Below, one piece after another: positions 1 through 7,812 of a stretch of 43,060 bases of DNA. The notes below the pieces were generated by a model. It made no database searches, had not been told where the DNA came from, and saw nothing but the letters and a program-made list of their open reading frames with translations. This DNA comes from Trichomonas tenax (Eukaryota; Parabasalia; Trichomonadida; Trichomonadidae), in NCBI GenBank assembly GCA_023091735.1, contig JALKBU010000397.1:1-43060 (forward strand), in the 5' to 3' direction. Each line of letters starts with the position of its first letter. Within the stretch, counting starts at the first letter, position 1. The position numbers and the translations under genes are program-made.

Positions 1-80
1 CATCTCTGCTAGATCACCAGGTCATCCTTCACTGTGAGGCCACAACTACTCATAATGAAGTCTTCTTTGGCTTCCAACAT
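1..80 (-). pseudogene. Possible 5' end of a gene running off the left edge (interrupted)
   Basis: On the minus strand an ATG at 80-78 opens 23 codons with ordinary codon choice, and then meets an in-frame TAG at 11-9. A cluster of promoter-like elements lies just upstream (132-193), which is why this short piece is worth recording. No protein family can be recognised from so few residues. It could be the start of a gene broken by a nonsense mutation, a gene whose true frame differs, or chance. I tested a short intron as an explanation, but no trichomonad-type splice signals are present. Confidence 0.2.
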
Positions 81-131
81 TGAGTTCAATCCATTTCAAC
101 CTATTGATACTTTTCCATTTTTCCCACGCAA

Positions 132-193
132 ACACGTCACTTTCCTTTATTTTGACATCCTGACTTTACATGTCAAAAATAAGTTGCATGTCA
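132..193. promoter_or_regulatory. Cluster of ACRTGTCA-type elements
   Basis: Three close matches to the element seen 5' of other genes here lie within 62 bases: acacgtca at 132-139, tttacatgtca at 165-175 and ttgcatgtca at 184-193. Elsewhere in the window the same element sits next to start codons (4153-4349, 23419-23619, 25471-25480, 34787-34797). The obvious target is whatever begins at the left edge on the minus strand. No intact plus-strand gene follows. The promoter function is inference from position only. Confidence 0.35.
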
Positions 194-392
194 GAAAAGC
201 ACGTTGTTCTATTTTGTCCCAGTCCCTTTTCTCAAATATGCCTTCAAAATCGGTTTATACAATGCCTTAAAATTTTGAAATTTACGGTCTTTAGAATTTG
301 ATCGTATGTTCTGAAGTGAAAATATTCAGCAGACGTTGGAAAGATAGTTTGCAGTGTTTTTTATAAAAAAGGGCAAAAACTTGAAAAATATT

Positions 393-475
393 TCCGACCA
401 ACCGGATTCGAACCAGTGACCCCGGGATAACCACAATTCTACAGTCCCATGCTCTTCCAACTGAGCTATGGTCGG
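393..475 (-). tRNA. tRNA-Tyr (anticodon GUA) with an intron of about 10 nt
   Basis: Read on the minus strand, the sequence folds as a cloverleaf. The acceptor stem CCGACCA pairs with TGGTCGG, and the discriminator is A at 393. U8 and A9 are followed by a D stem GCTC/GAGC. The anticodon stem TGGGA pairs with TCCCG and includes one G-T pair. The T arm is ACTGG-TTCGAAT-CCGGT. The 17-nt anticodon loop holds anticodon GTA. Removing about 10 nt after position 37 restores a normal 7-nt loop, and a small intron at exactly this site is the usual state of eukaryotic tRNA-Tyr genes. A-box and B-box sequences are intact. A run of five T on the minus strand (388-384), a few bases past the 3' end, would serve as the RNA polymerase III terminator. 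It delivers tyrosine at UAC/UAU codons. Confidence 0.93.
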
Positions 476-579
476 ATACATTTCTTTAAATTAATTTCAT
501 TTGAAGATAATAAACTTGCATAATGAATTTCAAAAAATGAATAAAGAAAATGTTTTTGATAAAAAGATGTTCTATAAAT

Positions 580-850
580 TCATTGCCTGTATGTTGTTAC
601 TTGATTTATATGAGCAATATCCGGATTGACTTCACTAATTGTTGAGATATCTTCAATATTTGTACTTATCCTAAGTCTTTGCAGATATCTGTTCGCATTG
701 ATATGTTCTATTAATACCCAAAATATCCTTTTTTCACCATCTTTATATAAATTTTTTCCTAAACATGATTTAACTAATTTTTCAAGAGGGTTTTTCTAAT
801 TTGTTTTATTTTGTAAAATTCATCAATAATTTCATCTTTTTATTCAGCAA
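580..850 (-). pseudogene. Decayed protein-coding remnant, family not recognised
   Basis: On the minus strand, a frame without ATG reads about 72 codons from near 797 down to a TGA at 582-580. It has a protein-like composition, rich in Glu, Ile, Asn and Arg, and includes the stretch RIFWVLIEHINANRYLQ. An earlier piece of similar character (EIIDEFYKIKQIRKT) lies in another frame up to about 850, so one frameshift plus nonsense codons separate them. No start codon or promoter element is attached. I do not recognise the family. It is best read as a dead gene fragment, with random open frame as the alternative. Confidence 0.3.
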
Positions 851-2008
851 AAATGCTTTATTTTAGTAGCTGTGAATAATTAAAAAGTAAACATATTTTC
901 ATTAGTTTACATTTCATTTTTATTATTGATTTGTCCGCTTCGTTTCAAAGTACGAATACAAAAACATTTAATTTGAAGCAACGCTAATAGGCGTACTTAG
1001 GAATGCTGTTAATTCATCTTTAATACTTCTAAATCTTCGAAATTTTTATTTGTATTCAGCAAATTGATCAATATTAACGTTTATATCATCTCCTACACTT
1101 AGATTAGCTTGGTCTCAGTCGATTGACCGTCTGCTTCAGCTTAAATTAACAATATTTCGAAATTGGCTTTTTTATTATTGCAAACAACTCAGAATACCAA
1201 GAATCATACATGCTCCAAACATTAGCATTGAAAAACATTTGTTAAATTACTATTTTGTGATATTACTCGAAAAATTACTTATTAACTTTTGTCAGAGCCT
1301 AACATCTCATTATGCTAGGCTAGAAATTTGTTTACCTCTCAATAGACCAATAAATTCTAAATTCTTTTTCATGAATGTTTTGTCAGCGCCTCAAAATTAA
1401 TCATAACATACAGCAAGAAGGACCAAAACCAATGAGAGCCCTTCTTCAAAATTGTTTTGAGAATTCGTTTTTTTTTTTTTTTTTTTTGATATGCGCAATT
1501 AATATGAATTCATTTACCCCAGCAACACCATTGATTGAGAGCATTCTTACTTCGACATTTTTGAAAATTTCATGACATCTTTACTAATATTACTAAGTAT
1601 AATAGTGGTACAATATATGTACTACAATCTGTATCAAGAAAAACTTGCTGACAGTTTGATTGCCTACGTGAGGAAATTTTTTTTTGAGGTTATTAGAACA
1701 ATTTCCTTTCTTTGAGCGATTTTGGTCATCTTGAATTTGAATTCTATGTACTGTTTCATTGGTTTCATGCAAATTTAGAGATTATGTATTTGTGATCGAA
1801 TATTGTCAAGCACAACTAGCGCGATAGCAATTACAAATATTAATTATTCCTTATTTTGAATGCATAGGAATACCAAAGAAGGCAATACATACAATTTTTT
1901 GAATTTTACCGATGATATATTTTGAAAAGTGAATCATTACATACACTTATATCATATCACCAAAAAGTTGAATTTTCCAAAATATTTTGCCATCTATTTT
2001 TTTTAATA
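851..2008. other. Gene-free AT-rich stretch
   Basis: No reading frame here has convincing codon structure; the longest frames are short and start with non-ATG codons. The only notable feature is the poly-T tract listed separately. The last 100 bases serve as the 5' flank of the Hsp70-like gene. I found neither an Inr nor a convincing ACRTGWCA element in them. Confidence 0.5.
1468..1487 (+). repeat. Poly-T tract of 20 bases
   Basis: An uninterrupted run of twenty T follows gaattcg. Such a homopolymer is length-unstable. It could be the tail of a reverse-transcribed insertion on the minus strand, but no target-site duplication or coding remnant beside it supports that. Confidence 0.8.
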
Positions 2009-3985
2009 ATGTCTGAAGAAAAGTATATTGGAATCGATCTTGGAACAACGTTTTCGAGTATTGCGTACTACGACGCCAGCAGTAAGAGAGTTCAACTACT
2101 ATCTATAGAAAATCAGCGTTCAATACCTTCAAAAGTTGCATATCTCCCTAGTGGCGATGTTATTGTAGGAAGAATGGCAAACACAAAGGCGCCAGAATTT
2201 CCAAAACGTGTTATTTTCGATTCAAAACGTATGCTTAACAAGAAATTTGTTGAACTCAGAAAATTCCAACAAATGTGGCCTTTTACGACCATCAAAGATC
2301 TACACGGGTTCTTAAAAATAGAAACAGATGAAAACACACATGAAACAAGGTACCCAGTTGAAGTTTCAAGTGAGATTTTGAAATATATGAAAGAAAATGC
2401 AGAGAAACAGTTGAACATGACCATCAAAAATGCCGTGATTACAGTTCCTAATGCATTTGATGCTCAGCAGAAGGAACTTACAAAAGAGGCTGCAAAATTG
2501 GCAGGTTTTGAAAAAGTGTTTTGTCTTTCAGAGCCAATTGCTGCTGCAAGATATTGCTCAGAAATGTTGGATTCAAATGGAAGACAAAATATTTTGATCT
2601 ATGATTTCGGTGGCGGAACTTTTGATATCGCATTGGCTGAAATCGCTGATCAAAATATCAAAATCACAGAAACAGCTGGTGATCCTTTATTAGGAGGTCA
2701 AGATATTGACAATGTATTGTTTGAACACTTTGTTGATAAGCTGGATATTGATGTCACAGATCCTAAGCATAGGTACCAATTAAAGGAAGCTGTTCAGGAG
2801 CTTAAACACGAACTTTCAGACAAAGTTAGTAGTTCAAATGAATTAACATTAGGCAGACAAAATTACGAATTAAAGATGAGGAGAAGTGAATTTGATAAGC
2901 TAATCTCTGAAATAATAAACAAGACAATCAGTTTGACATTAGAAGTAGCTCAAAAGACTTCAGCAGAAAAGAGAATCATTTTGATAGGAGGATCATCAAT
3001 GATACCTCTTGTAACCAAAAAACTTCAAGCTGAAGGATTCGAACCATTAACAGGTGTTGATCAATTAGGAGCTGTTGCACTCGGCGCAGCCATTCATGCA
3101 TCCTCTAAACCATGGGAAAGGAGGAAGCGAAGCAAAAATGATGATTCGGGTTCGCAAGCCAATCGTACTTCAAAACCCCAAAAACCTGCACCAGAACCAA
3201 AGAAACCTGCACAAGATCCAAAGAAACCTGCACAAGAACCAAAGAAACGTGCACAAGATCCAAAGAAACCTCCACAAGAACCAAAGAGATCGAAGAAAGA
3301 AACAAAAAGATTCACTGATTCAGAATCAGAATCCGAGCTAGATAATGCATCAATAATATTTACTTTGTCGCATTCCTACGGATTAAAGTCGGTAGATAGA
3401 AACGGAAATCCGGCTTTAACCAAACTTTGTATCAAAGGAACAAAACTTCCATGCAAAGGGATGCAAAAATTCGGAAATTCTGATGGAGATCCTGAAGTCA
3501 TCCAGCTTGAAGTTCTTATGGGTGACGATCTCAAATCAAGTAAATTAATCAAAACTTTTGATTTGAAAATCAATAAAAAGGCTCAAGCTGGATCAATTAG
3601 ATTCAACGTAGTGTTTGATTTCGATGAAGAAGAATTCCTGACATTAAAAGTCATCCCAGAAAACCCCGATATTTTGCAACAAGTAACATTCGACATACAA
3701 AATTCCGAAGTAATTCCAAACAATCAAAGAGCTGAGATTCAAGAACGCCTTAATAGGAGAAATAAGTTTGATGAATATAAGAAATTAAAGAATGAAGTTG
3801 AAACTTACATTGATGGCTTCTACAATGCAGTTAAACACAATAGGAATCTCAAAAAGTTCGAAGCAAATGCGTCCGAGTTAGAAAAACTTATCGATGAATT
3901 AGAAGAATCAAATTCATCCATAAAATCAAAGTATTCAAAGCTCAAAACCAACTTTGACGAATTTAAGAACAAAACAAAGTTATGA
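2009..3985 (+). CDS. Divergent Hsp70-family protein with Lys/Pro repeat linker
   Basis: This encodes 658 residues from the ATG at 2009; the open frame extends to 1922, but only through a non-ATG codon. The N-terminal ATPase domain is clearly Hsp70. It shows phosphate loop 1 GIDLGTTFSS near residue 7, phosphate loop 2 YDFGGGTFD near 198, and the adenosine motif IGGSSMIP near 323. The domain ends near 375 in LGAVALGAAIHASS. The conserved hydrophobic linker (DLLLLDV type) is missing. In its place is a basic, Pro-rich segment of about 75 residues with tandem PKKPAQ(D/E) units. A weak beta-sandwich-like substrate domain (about 450-550) and a helical C-terminus follow. There is no C-terminal EEVD, so TPR co-chaperone docking is not expected, and no signal peptide is visible, so it is probably cytosolic. 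It is likely a specialised Hsp70/Hsp110-like chaperone or a co-opted ATPase. Family membership is sure; the role is not. Confidence 0.9.
   Translation: MSEEKYIGIDLGTTFSSIAYYDASSKRVQLLSIENQRSIPSKVAYLPSGDVIVGRMANTKAPEFPKRVIFDSKRMLNKKFVELRKFQQMWPFTTIKDLHGFLKIETDENTHETRYPVEVSSEILKYMKENAEKQLNMTIKNAVITVPNAFDAQQKELTKEAAKLAGFEKVFCLSEPIAAARYCSEMLDSNGRQNILIYDFGGGTFDIALAEIADQNIKITETAGDPLLGGQDIDNVLFEHFVDKLDIDVTDPKHRYQLKEAVQELKHELSDKVSSSNELTLGRQNYELKMRRSEFDKLISEIINKTISLTLEVAQKTSAEKRIILIGGSSMIPLVTKKLQAEGFEPLTGVDQLGAVALGAAIHASSKPWERRKRSKNDDSGSQANRTSKPQKPAPEPKKPAQDPKKPAQEPKKRAQDPKKPPQEPKRSKKETKRFTDSESESELDNASIIFTLSHSYGLKSVDRNGNPALTKLCIKGTKLPCKGMQKFGNSDGDPEVIQLEVLMGDDLKSSKLIKTFDLKINKKAQAGSIRFNVVFDFDEEEFLTLKVIPENPDILQQVTFDIQNSEVIPNNQRAEIQERLNRRNKFDEYKKLKNEVETYIDGFYNAVKHNRNLKKFEANASELEKLIDELEESNSSIKSKYSKLKTNFDEFKNKTKL
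3176..3289 (+). repeat. 21-bp in-frame tandem repeat (PKKPAQ units) in the Hsp70-like gene
   Basis: Five 21-base units begin at 3176, 3197, 3218, 3239 and 3260, with a partial unit at 3281. Each encodes a seven-residue PKKPAQD/E-like block that alternates D and E. The first unit is degenerate (PQKPAPE). The unit length is a multiple of three, so copy number can change without breaking the frame. The repeat sits exactly where the Hsp70 interdomain linker should be. Confidence 0.9.
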
Positions 3986-4152
3986 GCATTATCACCTTCT
4001 AAAATAGATTTTATTTTCATAGATGTTTTGATTTATCATTAAGATTAATGAGATAATTCTTCCCCAATGAGTTTTAATACTCACAACAAAAGGAATCTTA
4101 ATTCATTCATATTTAGTTTGTGAAGAATACAAAAAAAAACTTAAAAGAAAAA

Positions 4153-4349
4153 TATAAAGTGACATAATTCAATTTTACAAATAAAAAAAACAAAAATGAA
4201 AAATGTAAGGTGACAAATTGACTGGAAAAATAAAATGTAAAGTGGCATACATTATTAATGTAAAGTGTCAAAATTAAATGTAAAAAGACAAAAATGCTCT
4301 TAAAATTAACCTTTTTATTACAAACGTGACGTAGTCTTCAAAAGTGTCA
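4153..4349 (+). promoter_or_regulatory. Array of TGTAAAGTGWCA-like elements upstream of the RasGAP-like gene
   Basis: Six related elements, all in the orientation of the downstream gene, lie within 200 bases: tataaagtgaca 4153-4164, tgtaaggtgaca 4204-4215, tgtaaagtggca 4236-4247, tgtaaagtgtca 4259-4270, tgtaaaaagaca 4279-4290 and tcaaaagtgtca 4338-4349. A looser copy (caaacgtgac) is at 4321-4330. The last full copy ends 25 bases before the ATG at 4375. Similar elements sit beside other start codons in this window. A binding-site array for an activator or core-promoter factor is inferred. Confidence 0.55.
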
Positions 4350-4374
4350 AAATTGTTTTAAATTTTTCTTCCGA

Positions 4375-7300
4375 ATGAATCGACAATCCACAGATTTGCC
4401 GTTCATTCGGTATAATAAACCGTCAAACTTCTACAGAGAGAAGGTCGAAAAGAACGATTTTTCTGTTCTCAAAGAACAAGTTGGAGATTTAAATGAATTT
4501 CAAAACGCGATTCAGCAGGATGCTGGTGTTTATTCAGCCGAAACATTGTCTAAAAACCCAACAAACACATTCAAACAAGTCCAAAATATTTTACATAAAG
4601 AATTTCCGGCAGAAAAATTCTCTAAAATGGCGAATTTTTGGCCTCCGAGGCTTAAAAAAGTAACTCCGCTCGCTCAATCCATGTTTTTCTTCTTAGGAAA
4701 GCTCCTTCACGATTGCGATAACAGAGATGTGATTTTAAAGTGGCTAATTATGTCATTTATTCCGAAATCAGAAGGCAGACATAAAATGGTCGGTTACTGC
4801 AATTGCAGAATCGAAGGCCATTCAAAGGGTTCTTGCTGGGTCTTCCTTTTTTCAGATAATAAATACGAATGCTATGCATTAGATGACTCCAATAAGTTCA
4901 GTAAGCACTCTGAAGGCAGTGTCAATAATGTTTCGATATCTCTTGAATCGAATTCAGTTACTTTTGAAGGAAAAAGTGGCGAAAAAGTTATAACTTTCTA
5001 TCCAACAGATCCAAAAACAGTTTTAGCATGGGCCGATGTCAACGATGAATCACAGGATCTGACGGTTACTTTCCTATCTGCAGCGAGGGCGCCATTTCCC
5101 ACTGTTTTCTATGATTACGCAGTTCCTTATCTTACTGATAACAATAATATCGTTTTGAGAGCGATATTAAACGTCCACAATCAAATTGGAGCTTCTCCTC
5201 CTTCATTCTTTTCCGCTTTGATTGATATTTTCGCTACAGAGTCGAAGATCAACACTTTGTTCAGCACAATCATAATGTGTGACCTTGAGCTTGTCGGTTC
5301 CAACATAAATGACATAATTACGAAGAATTTAAATACAAGTCAATTCTTCAAAATCTTAGTTACAAGATATTACGAGTCTTACTTCGAAAGATTCCTTTCA
5401 AAGCTCGCCAGATATATTGACAGCAGGGCTCCAAGTCTTCGCTTAAATGAGCCAGATTGCAATACGAAAATAGCAGAAATCATTGTGTTTTCGTTCGTCA
5501 AATACATCCTTGGAAGCTATGGAATCTTTCCATCTCCAATCTCGCACTTTTTGTCTTATCTTCGATCATATGCTTCGATTTATCACAATAATCGTGAAGA
5601 TGTCTTTAATTTGATTTCGTCATTGTATTTCGAGCACATACTCGTTAACGGTATCCTCGGCAATGAACCGTTCCCAAGTGTTCAGCTTAAAAACAAAAGT
5701 GCAATTATCAATTTGATTCATTTCATTAAACCAATATTCCAACACAAGACAATCGAAACAACGAACGCATATATCTGGCAATGGAACAAACGCGTTGCAT
5801 TCAGAACTCATCCACAACTTGATATTTTCTTATCTGTTATTTCCGATCCATGTCCGGATGCAAGATTCCAACTCGTCAGTGATGAACACTACGAAGAATA
5901 TTCATCTGTTATTTTCCAGACAATTTCAAATAATCACGAACAATTCGTTGAAAAGTATGAAGCACTTAAGAACAGAATATCCACATCATCTTGCGCATCA
6001 TGGAACTTCACATTCGCTGTGACAATGCTTTTCCAGCACATGTCTGATGGCGAAGAACTCGAAATTAACACTGAAAACAAGAAAGATGATTATCGCAACT
6101 TCCTGGACACAGAACTTATCCGCCCAGCGCCAGTACCTCATTCCCCATTCAGAGATATCTCCAGCCTCGATTATCTCCCAACATCGCAGCCCTCTTCTTA
6201 CTTGATGCAGTCTCTCGAGCTTATGCCCGACAACATATCACACATCAACAACAAGCTTCCTGTTATGCCATCGATACCAATTTACTCGGATGAAGACATC
6301 ATCAATGAGGTTCACCAGCGAAAAAAAGCGATGGCGGAGCCACAGATGCGCAAGAAACAGATACAGACGCCTGCGGCTCCTCAAACAAAGACCCAAGAAA
6401 GCCCCATCAAGATCCAATCGATTCCTCTGACTCCGACAGTTCCTCTGACGAAAGCACCGATTCCTCTGACTCCGACAGTTCCTCTGACGACAGCACCGAT
6501 TCCTCTAACGCAGCCGGTGAACACGATGAGCGCAATGATAACACAGAACGCAATCCTGGAGAGTCTGCTCAACCAGTCGCAGGCGCCAGCAACGCAGAAC
6601 CTCGACCAGCTGAACAAGACAATAATCAGGCAGCCGCAGGACCAGAGCCTGATAAGCCAGCCGATAATGCCACAGAAGACGTCGACAAGTACGAACGAGG
6701 AGAGTTCCATCCAGTCGAAGTCGGCTCCACCCCTCATTCAGCCGGTGACGCTTCAGGGGACGATCAGCACGGATCTGGATCTTCAGATGACGAATACTAT
6801 TCAGGCTCATACAGCTACTACTACAGCGAAGTCACAGCAGATTAGTCAGGCACCAACAATAGATTTAGGCCTCAATAACTTGACTACATCTTCCCTTGAC
6901 GATCTCAACCTCAGCCTCGATGCCGACTTCAAAAATCCAAAGCTCACAGACCCTGAGTCATCTAGTGATGACGACGTCAAGAGCGTGGAGTCCGATAAGA
7001 GCGCAAGAAAGTCAGATGCAAAGAGCGTGAAGAGCACAAAGTCTGCAAAGAATGTCAAAGCGAGTAAAACTGAGAAAGGCGAATCAGTAACTTTAGATGA
7101 TACAATTCCAACTCGTCGCGTTGGACGCAGGAAAGGGTTGAAGCCAGGAAGGAGCGTCAGCCCAGAGACAGATCGCAGGATTAAGGGCTCAAGGACACTT
7201 GATGACGATCTTGTTGAAGCCGCTCCGCTGCCGACGGCACCTGTTGTGCCAAAGAAAACCAAGAAGAAAGGCAGGAAGACTAAAGCAAGGGCGAAAACCG

Positions 7301-7695
7301 TCGATCCTATTGCAGACAAATTTTCCGCTGCTGCTGGTTCATCAATTCCTAATCATTCATTACCATCAAAGAAAAAGAAGAAATCACCAACTAAAAAGAG
7401 ACTTGCTACAAAGACTCTTGATGATATTGAGCCAATTCAAGATGTTCTACCAGTTGTCACAGAAGCTCCAAAAGCAACAACAAGAAGAAGGAGCAGAACA
7501 ACATTATCAAAGAAGCCGCCTAAGCTCAGTCTTTCATGCTTAAATAACTCTGATGGCGGAATGTCTGCGAAATCATCCGATGTGGAAAATTCTCCAATTG
7601 TATCTACAAATATTCCTCCTACTTCACCTATCGCTTCTCCTAAGAGGAAGAAATCAGGAAAAGGAAAGAATAAGTCACGAACTATTGATGTCTAA
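4375..7695 (+). CDS. Large PH/RasGAP-like protein with low-complexity basic tail (zero-frame product)
   Basis: This encodes 1106 residues from the ATG at 4375. Residues about 130-225 resemble a PH domain: alternating strands with WVFLFSDNKYECY, ending in a helix with a Trp. Residues about 250-500 are helical. They resemble a RasGAP fold, with ITKNLNTSQFF where FRxNSLxxK would be and a later LYFEHILVNGI segment where FLRFxxPAI would be. The arginine finger and the second catalytic Arg are not visible, so if it is a RasGAP it is probably inactive. From about 600 on the protein is disordered. It has PLTPTVPLT repeats, an acidic/serine patch, then a Lys/Arg-rich tail with recurring T-L/V/I-D motifs and a C-terminal SRTIDV. 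Residues about 652-823 lie in a segment where the -1 frame has the more native codon use. The domain assignment is moderate; signalling at a membrane is inference. Confidence 0.8.
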   Translation: MNRQSTDLPFIRYNKPSNFYREKVEKNDFSVLKEQVGDLNEFQNAIQQDAGVYSAETLSKNPTNTFKQVQNILHKEFPAEKFSKMANFWPPRLKKVTPLAQSMFFFLGKLLHDCDNRDVILKWLIMSFIPKSEGRHKMVGYCNCRIEGHSKGSCWVFLFSDNKYECYALDDSNKFSKHSEGSVNNVSISLESNSVTFEGKSGEKVITFYPTDPKTVLAWADVNDESQDLTVTFLSAARAPFPTVFYDYAVPYLTDNNNIVLRAILNVHNQIGASPPSFFSALIDIFATESKINTLFSTIIMCDLELVGSNINDIITKNLNTSQFFKILVTRYYESYFERFLSKLARYIDSRAPSLRLNEPDCNTKIAEIIVFSFVKYILGSYGIFPSPISHFLSYLRSYASIYHNNREDVFNLISSLYFEHILVNGILGNEPFPSVQLKNKSAIINLIHFIKPIFQHKTIETTNAYIWQWNKRVAFRTHPQLDIFLSVISDPCPDARFQLVSDEHYEEYSSVIFQTISNNHEQFVEKYEALKNRISTSSCASWNFTFAVTMLFQHMSDGEELEINTENKKDDYRNFLDTELIRPAPVPHSPFRDISSLDYLPTSQPSSYLMQSLELMPDNISHINNKLPVMPSIPIYSDEDIINEVHQRKKAMAEPQMRKKQIQTPAAPQTKTQESPIKIQSIPLTPTVPLTKAPIPLTPTVPLTTAPIPLTQPVNTMSAMITQNAILESLLNQSQAPATQNLDQLNKTIIRQPQDQSLISQPIMPQKTSTSTNEESSIQSKSAPPLIQPVTLQGTISTDLDLQMTNTIQAHTATTTAKSQQISQAPTIDLGLNNLTTSSLDDLNLSLDADFKNPKLTDPESSSDDDVKSVESDKSARKSDAKSVKSTKSAKNVKASKTEKGESVTLDDTIPTRRVGRRKGLKPGRSVSPETDRRIKGSRTLDDDLVEAAPLPTAPVVPKKTKKKGRKTKARAKTVDPIADKFSAAAGSSIPNHSLPSKKKKKSPTKKRLATKTLDDIEPIQDVLPVVTEAPKATTRRRSRTTLSKKPPKLSLSCLNNSDGGMSAKSSDVENSPIVSTNIPPTSPIASPKRKKSGKGKNKSRTIDV
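6321..6845 (+). other. Candidate -1 ribosomal frameshift site and alternative acidic reading frame
   Basis: In the frame of the 4375 gene the codons at 6319-6327 are CGA AAA AAA. This makes A AAA AAA (6321-6327) a canonical X XXY YYZ slippery heptamer in the correct register. A -1 slip continues AGC GAT GGC from 6327 and stays open for 172 codons to the TAG at 6843-6845. The -1 product would be about 823 residues. Its tail is acidic and Ser/Asp-rich (SDSSSDESTDSSDSDSSSDD) and ends in a Tyr/Ser-rich stretch. Its codons favour C, T or A in third position, as in neighbouring genes. The zero frame here is unusually rich in CTG, CCG, ACG and TCG. An exact 6-bp stem, GGAGCC 6336-6341 with GGCTCC 6375-6380, starts 8 nt after the heptamer. 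A missing A in the homopolymer is the main alternative explanation. Confidence 0.5.
6420..6506 (+). repeat. 39-bp tandem repeat, two full copies plus a partial copy
   Basis: The units at 6420-6458 and 6459-6497 differ at one base, and a partial third unit begins at 6498. In the zero frame they encode IPLTPTVPLTKAP-type blocks, and in the -1 frame they encode Asp/Ser blocks. Because 39 is divisible by three, both frames survive duplication. The repeat lies in a locally GC-rich patch in an otherwise AT-rich sequence. Confidence 0.85.
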
Positions 7696-7812
7696 GTCTA
7701 TTTTATTTTTATATTAAATATTTTGTAAATACATAAATTATCAATTCATTGTTTTGAAGGATGTCATAAATATTGAACACTGCGATTTTTAGAAAATTCA
7801 CAACAAAAAATG

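Noticed and set aside
1..80. A short intron explaining the stop at codon 24 of the left-edge frame
   Set aside because: The only candidate begins GTGAAG and ends CTAG, without the conserved trichomonad 5' splice and branch/3' motifs.
34..270. 78-codon plus-strand frame at the left edge
   Set aside because: Its translation is low in charged, codon-typical content, it begins with a non-ATG codon and it overlaps the promoter-like cluster.
6381..6810. Two minus-strand open frames of 118 and 101 codons opposite the RasGAP-like gene
   Set aside because: They lie in the locally GC-rich segment, where stops are rare in every frame, and their translations are Arg/Leu/Val-rich shadows of the plus-strand sequence.
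6787..7695. A separate second gene starting at the ATG at 6787 and overlapping the end of the -1 frame
   Set aside because: Possible if the A run is mis-sequenced, but no promoter-like element or Inr precedes this ATG, and overlapping genes would be unusual. I keep it as an alternative to the frameshift, not as a feature.
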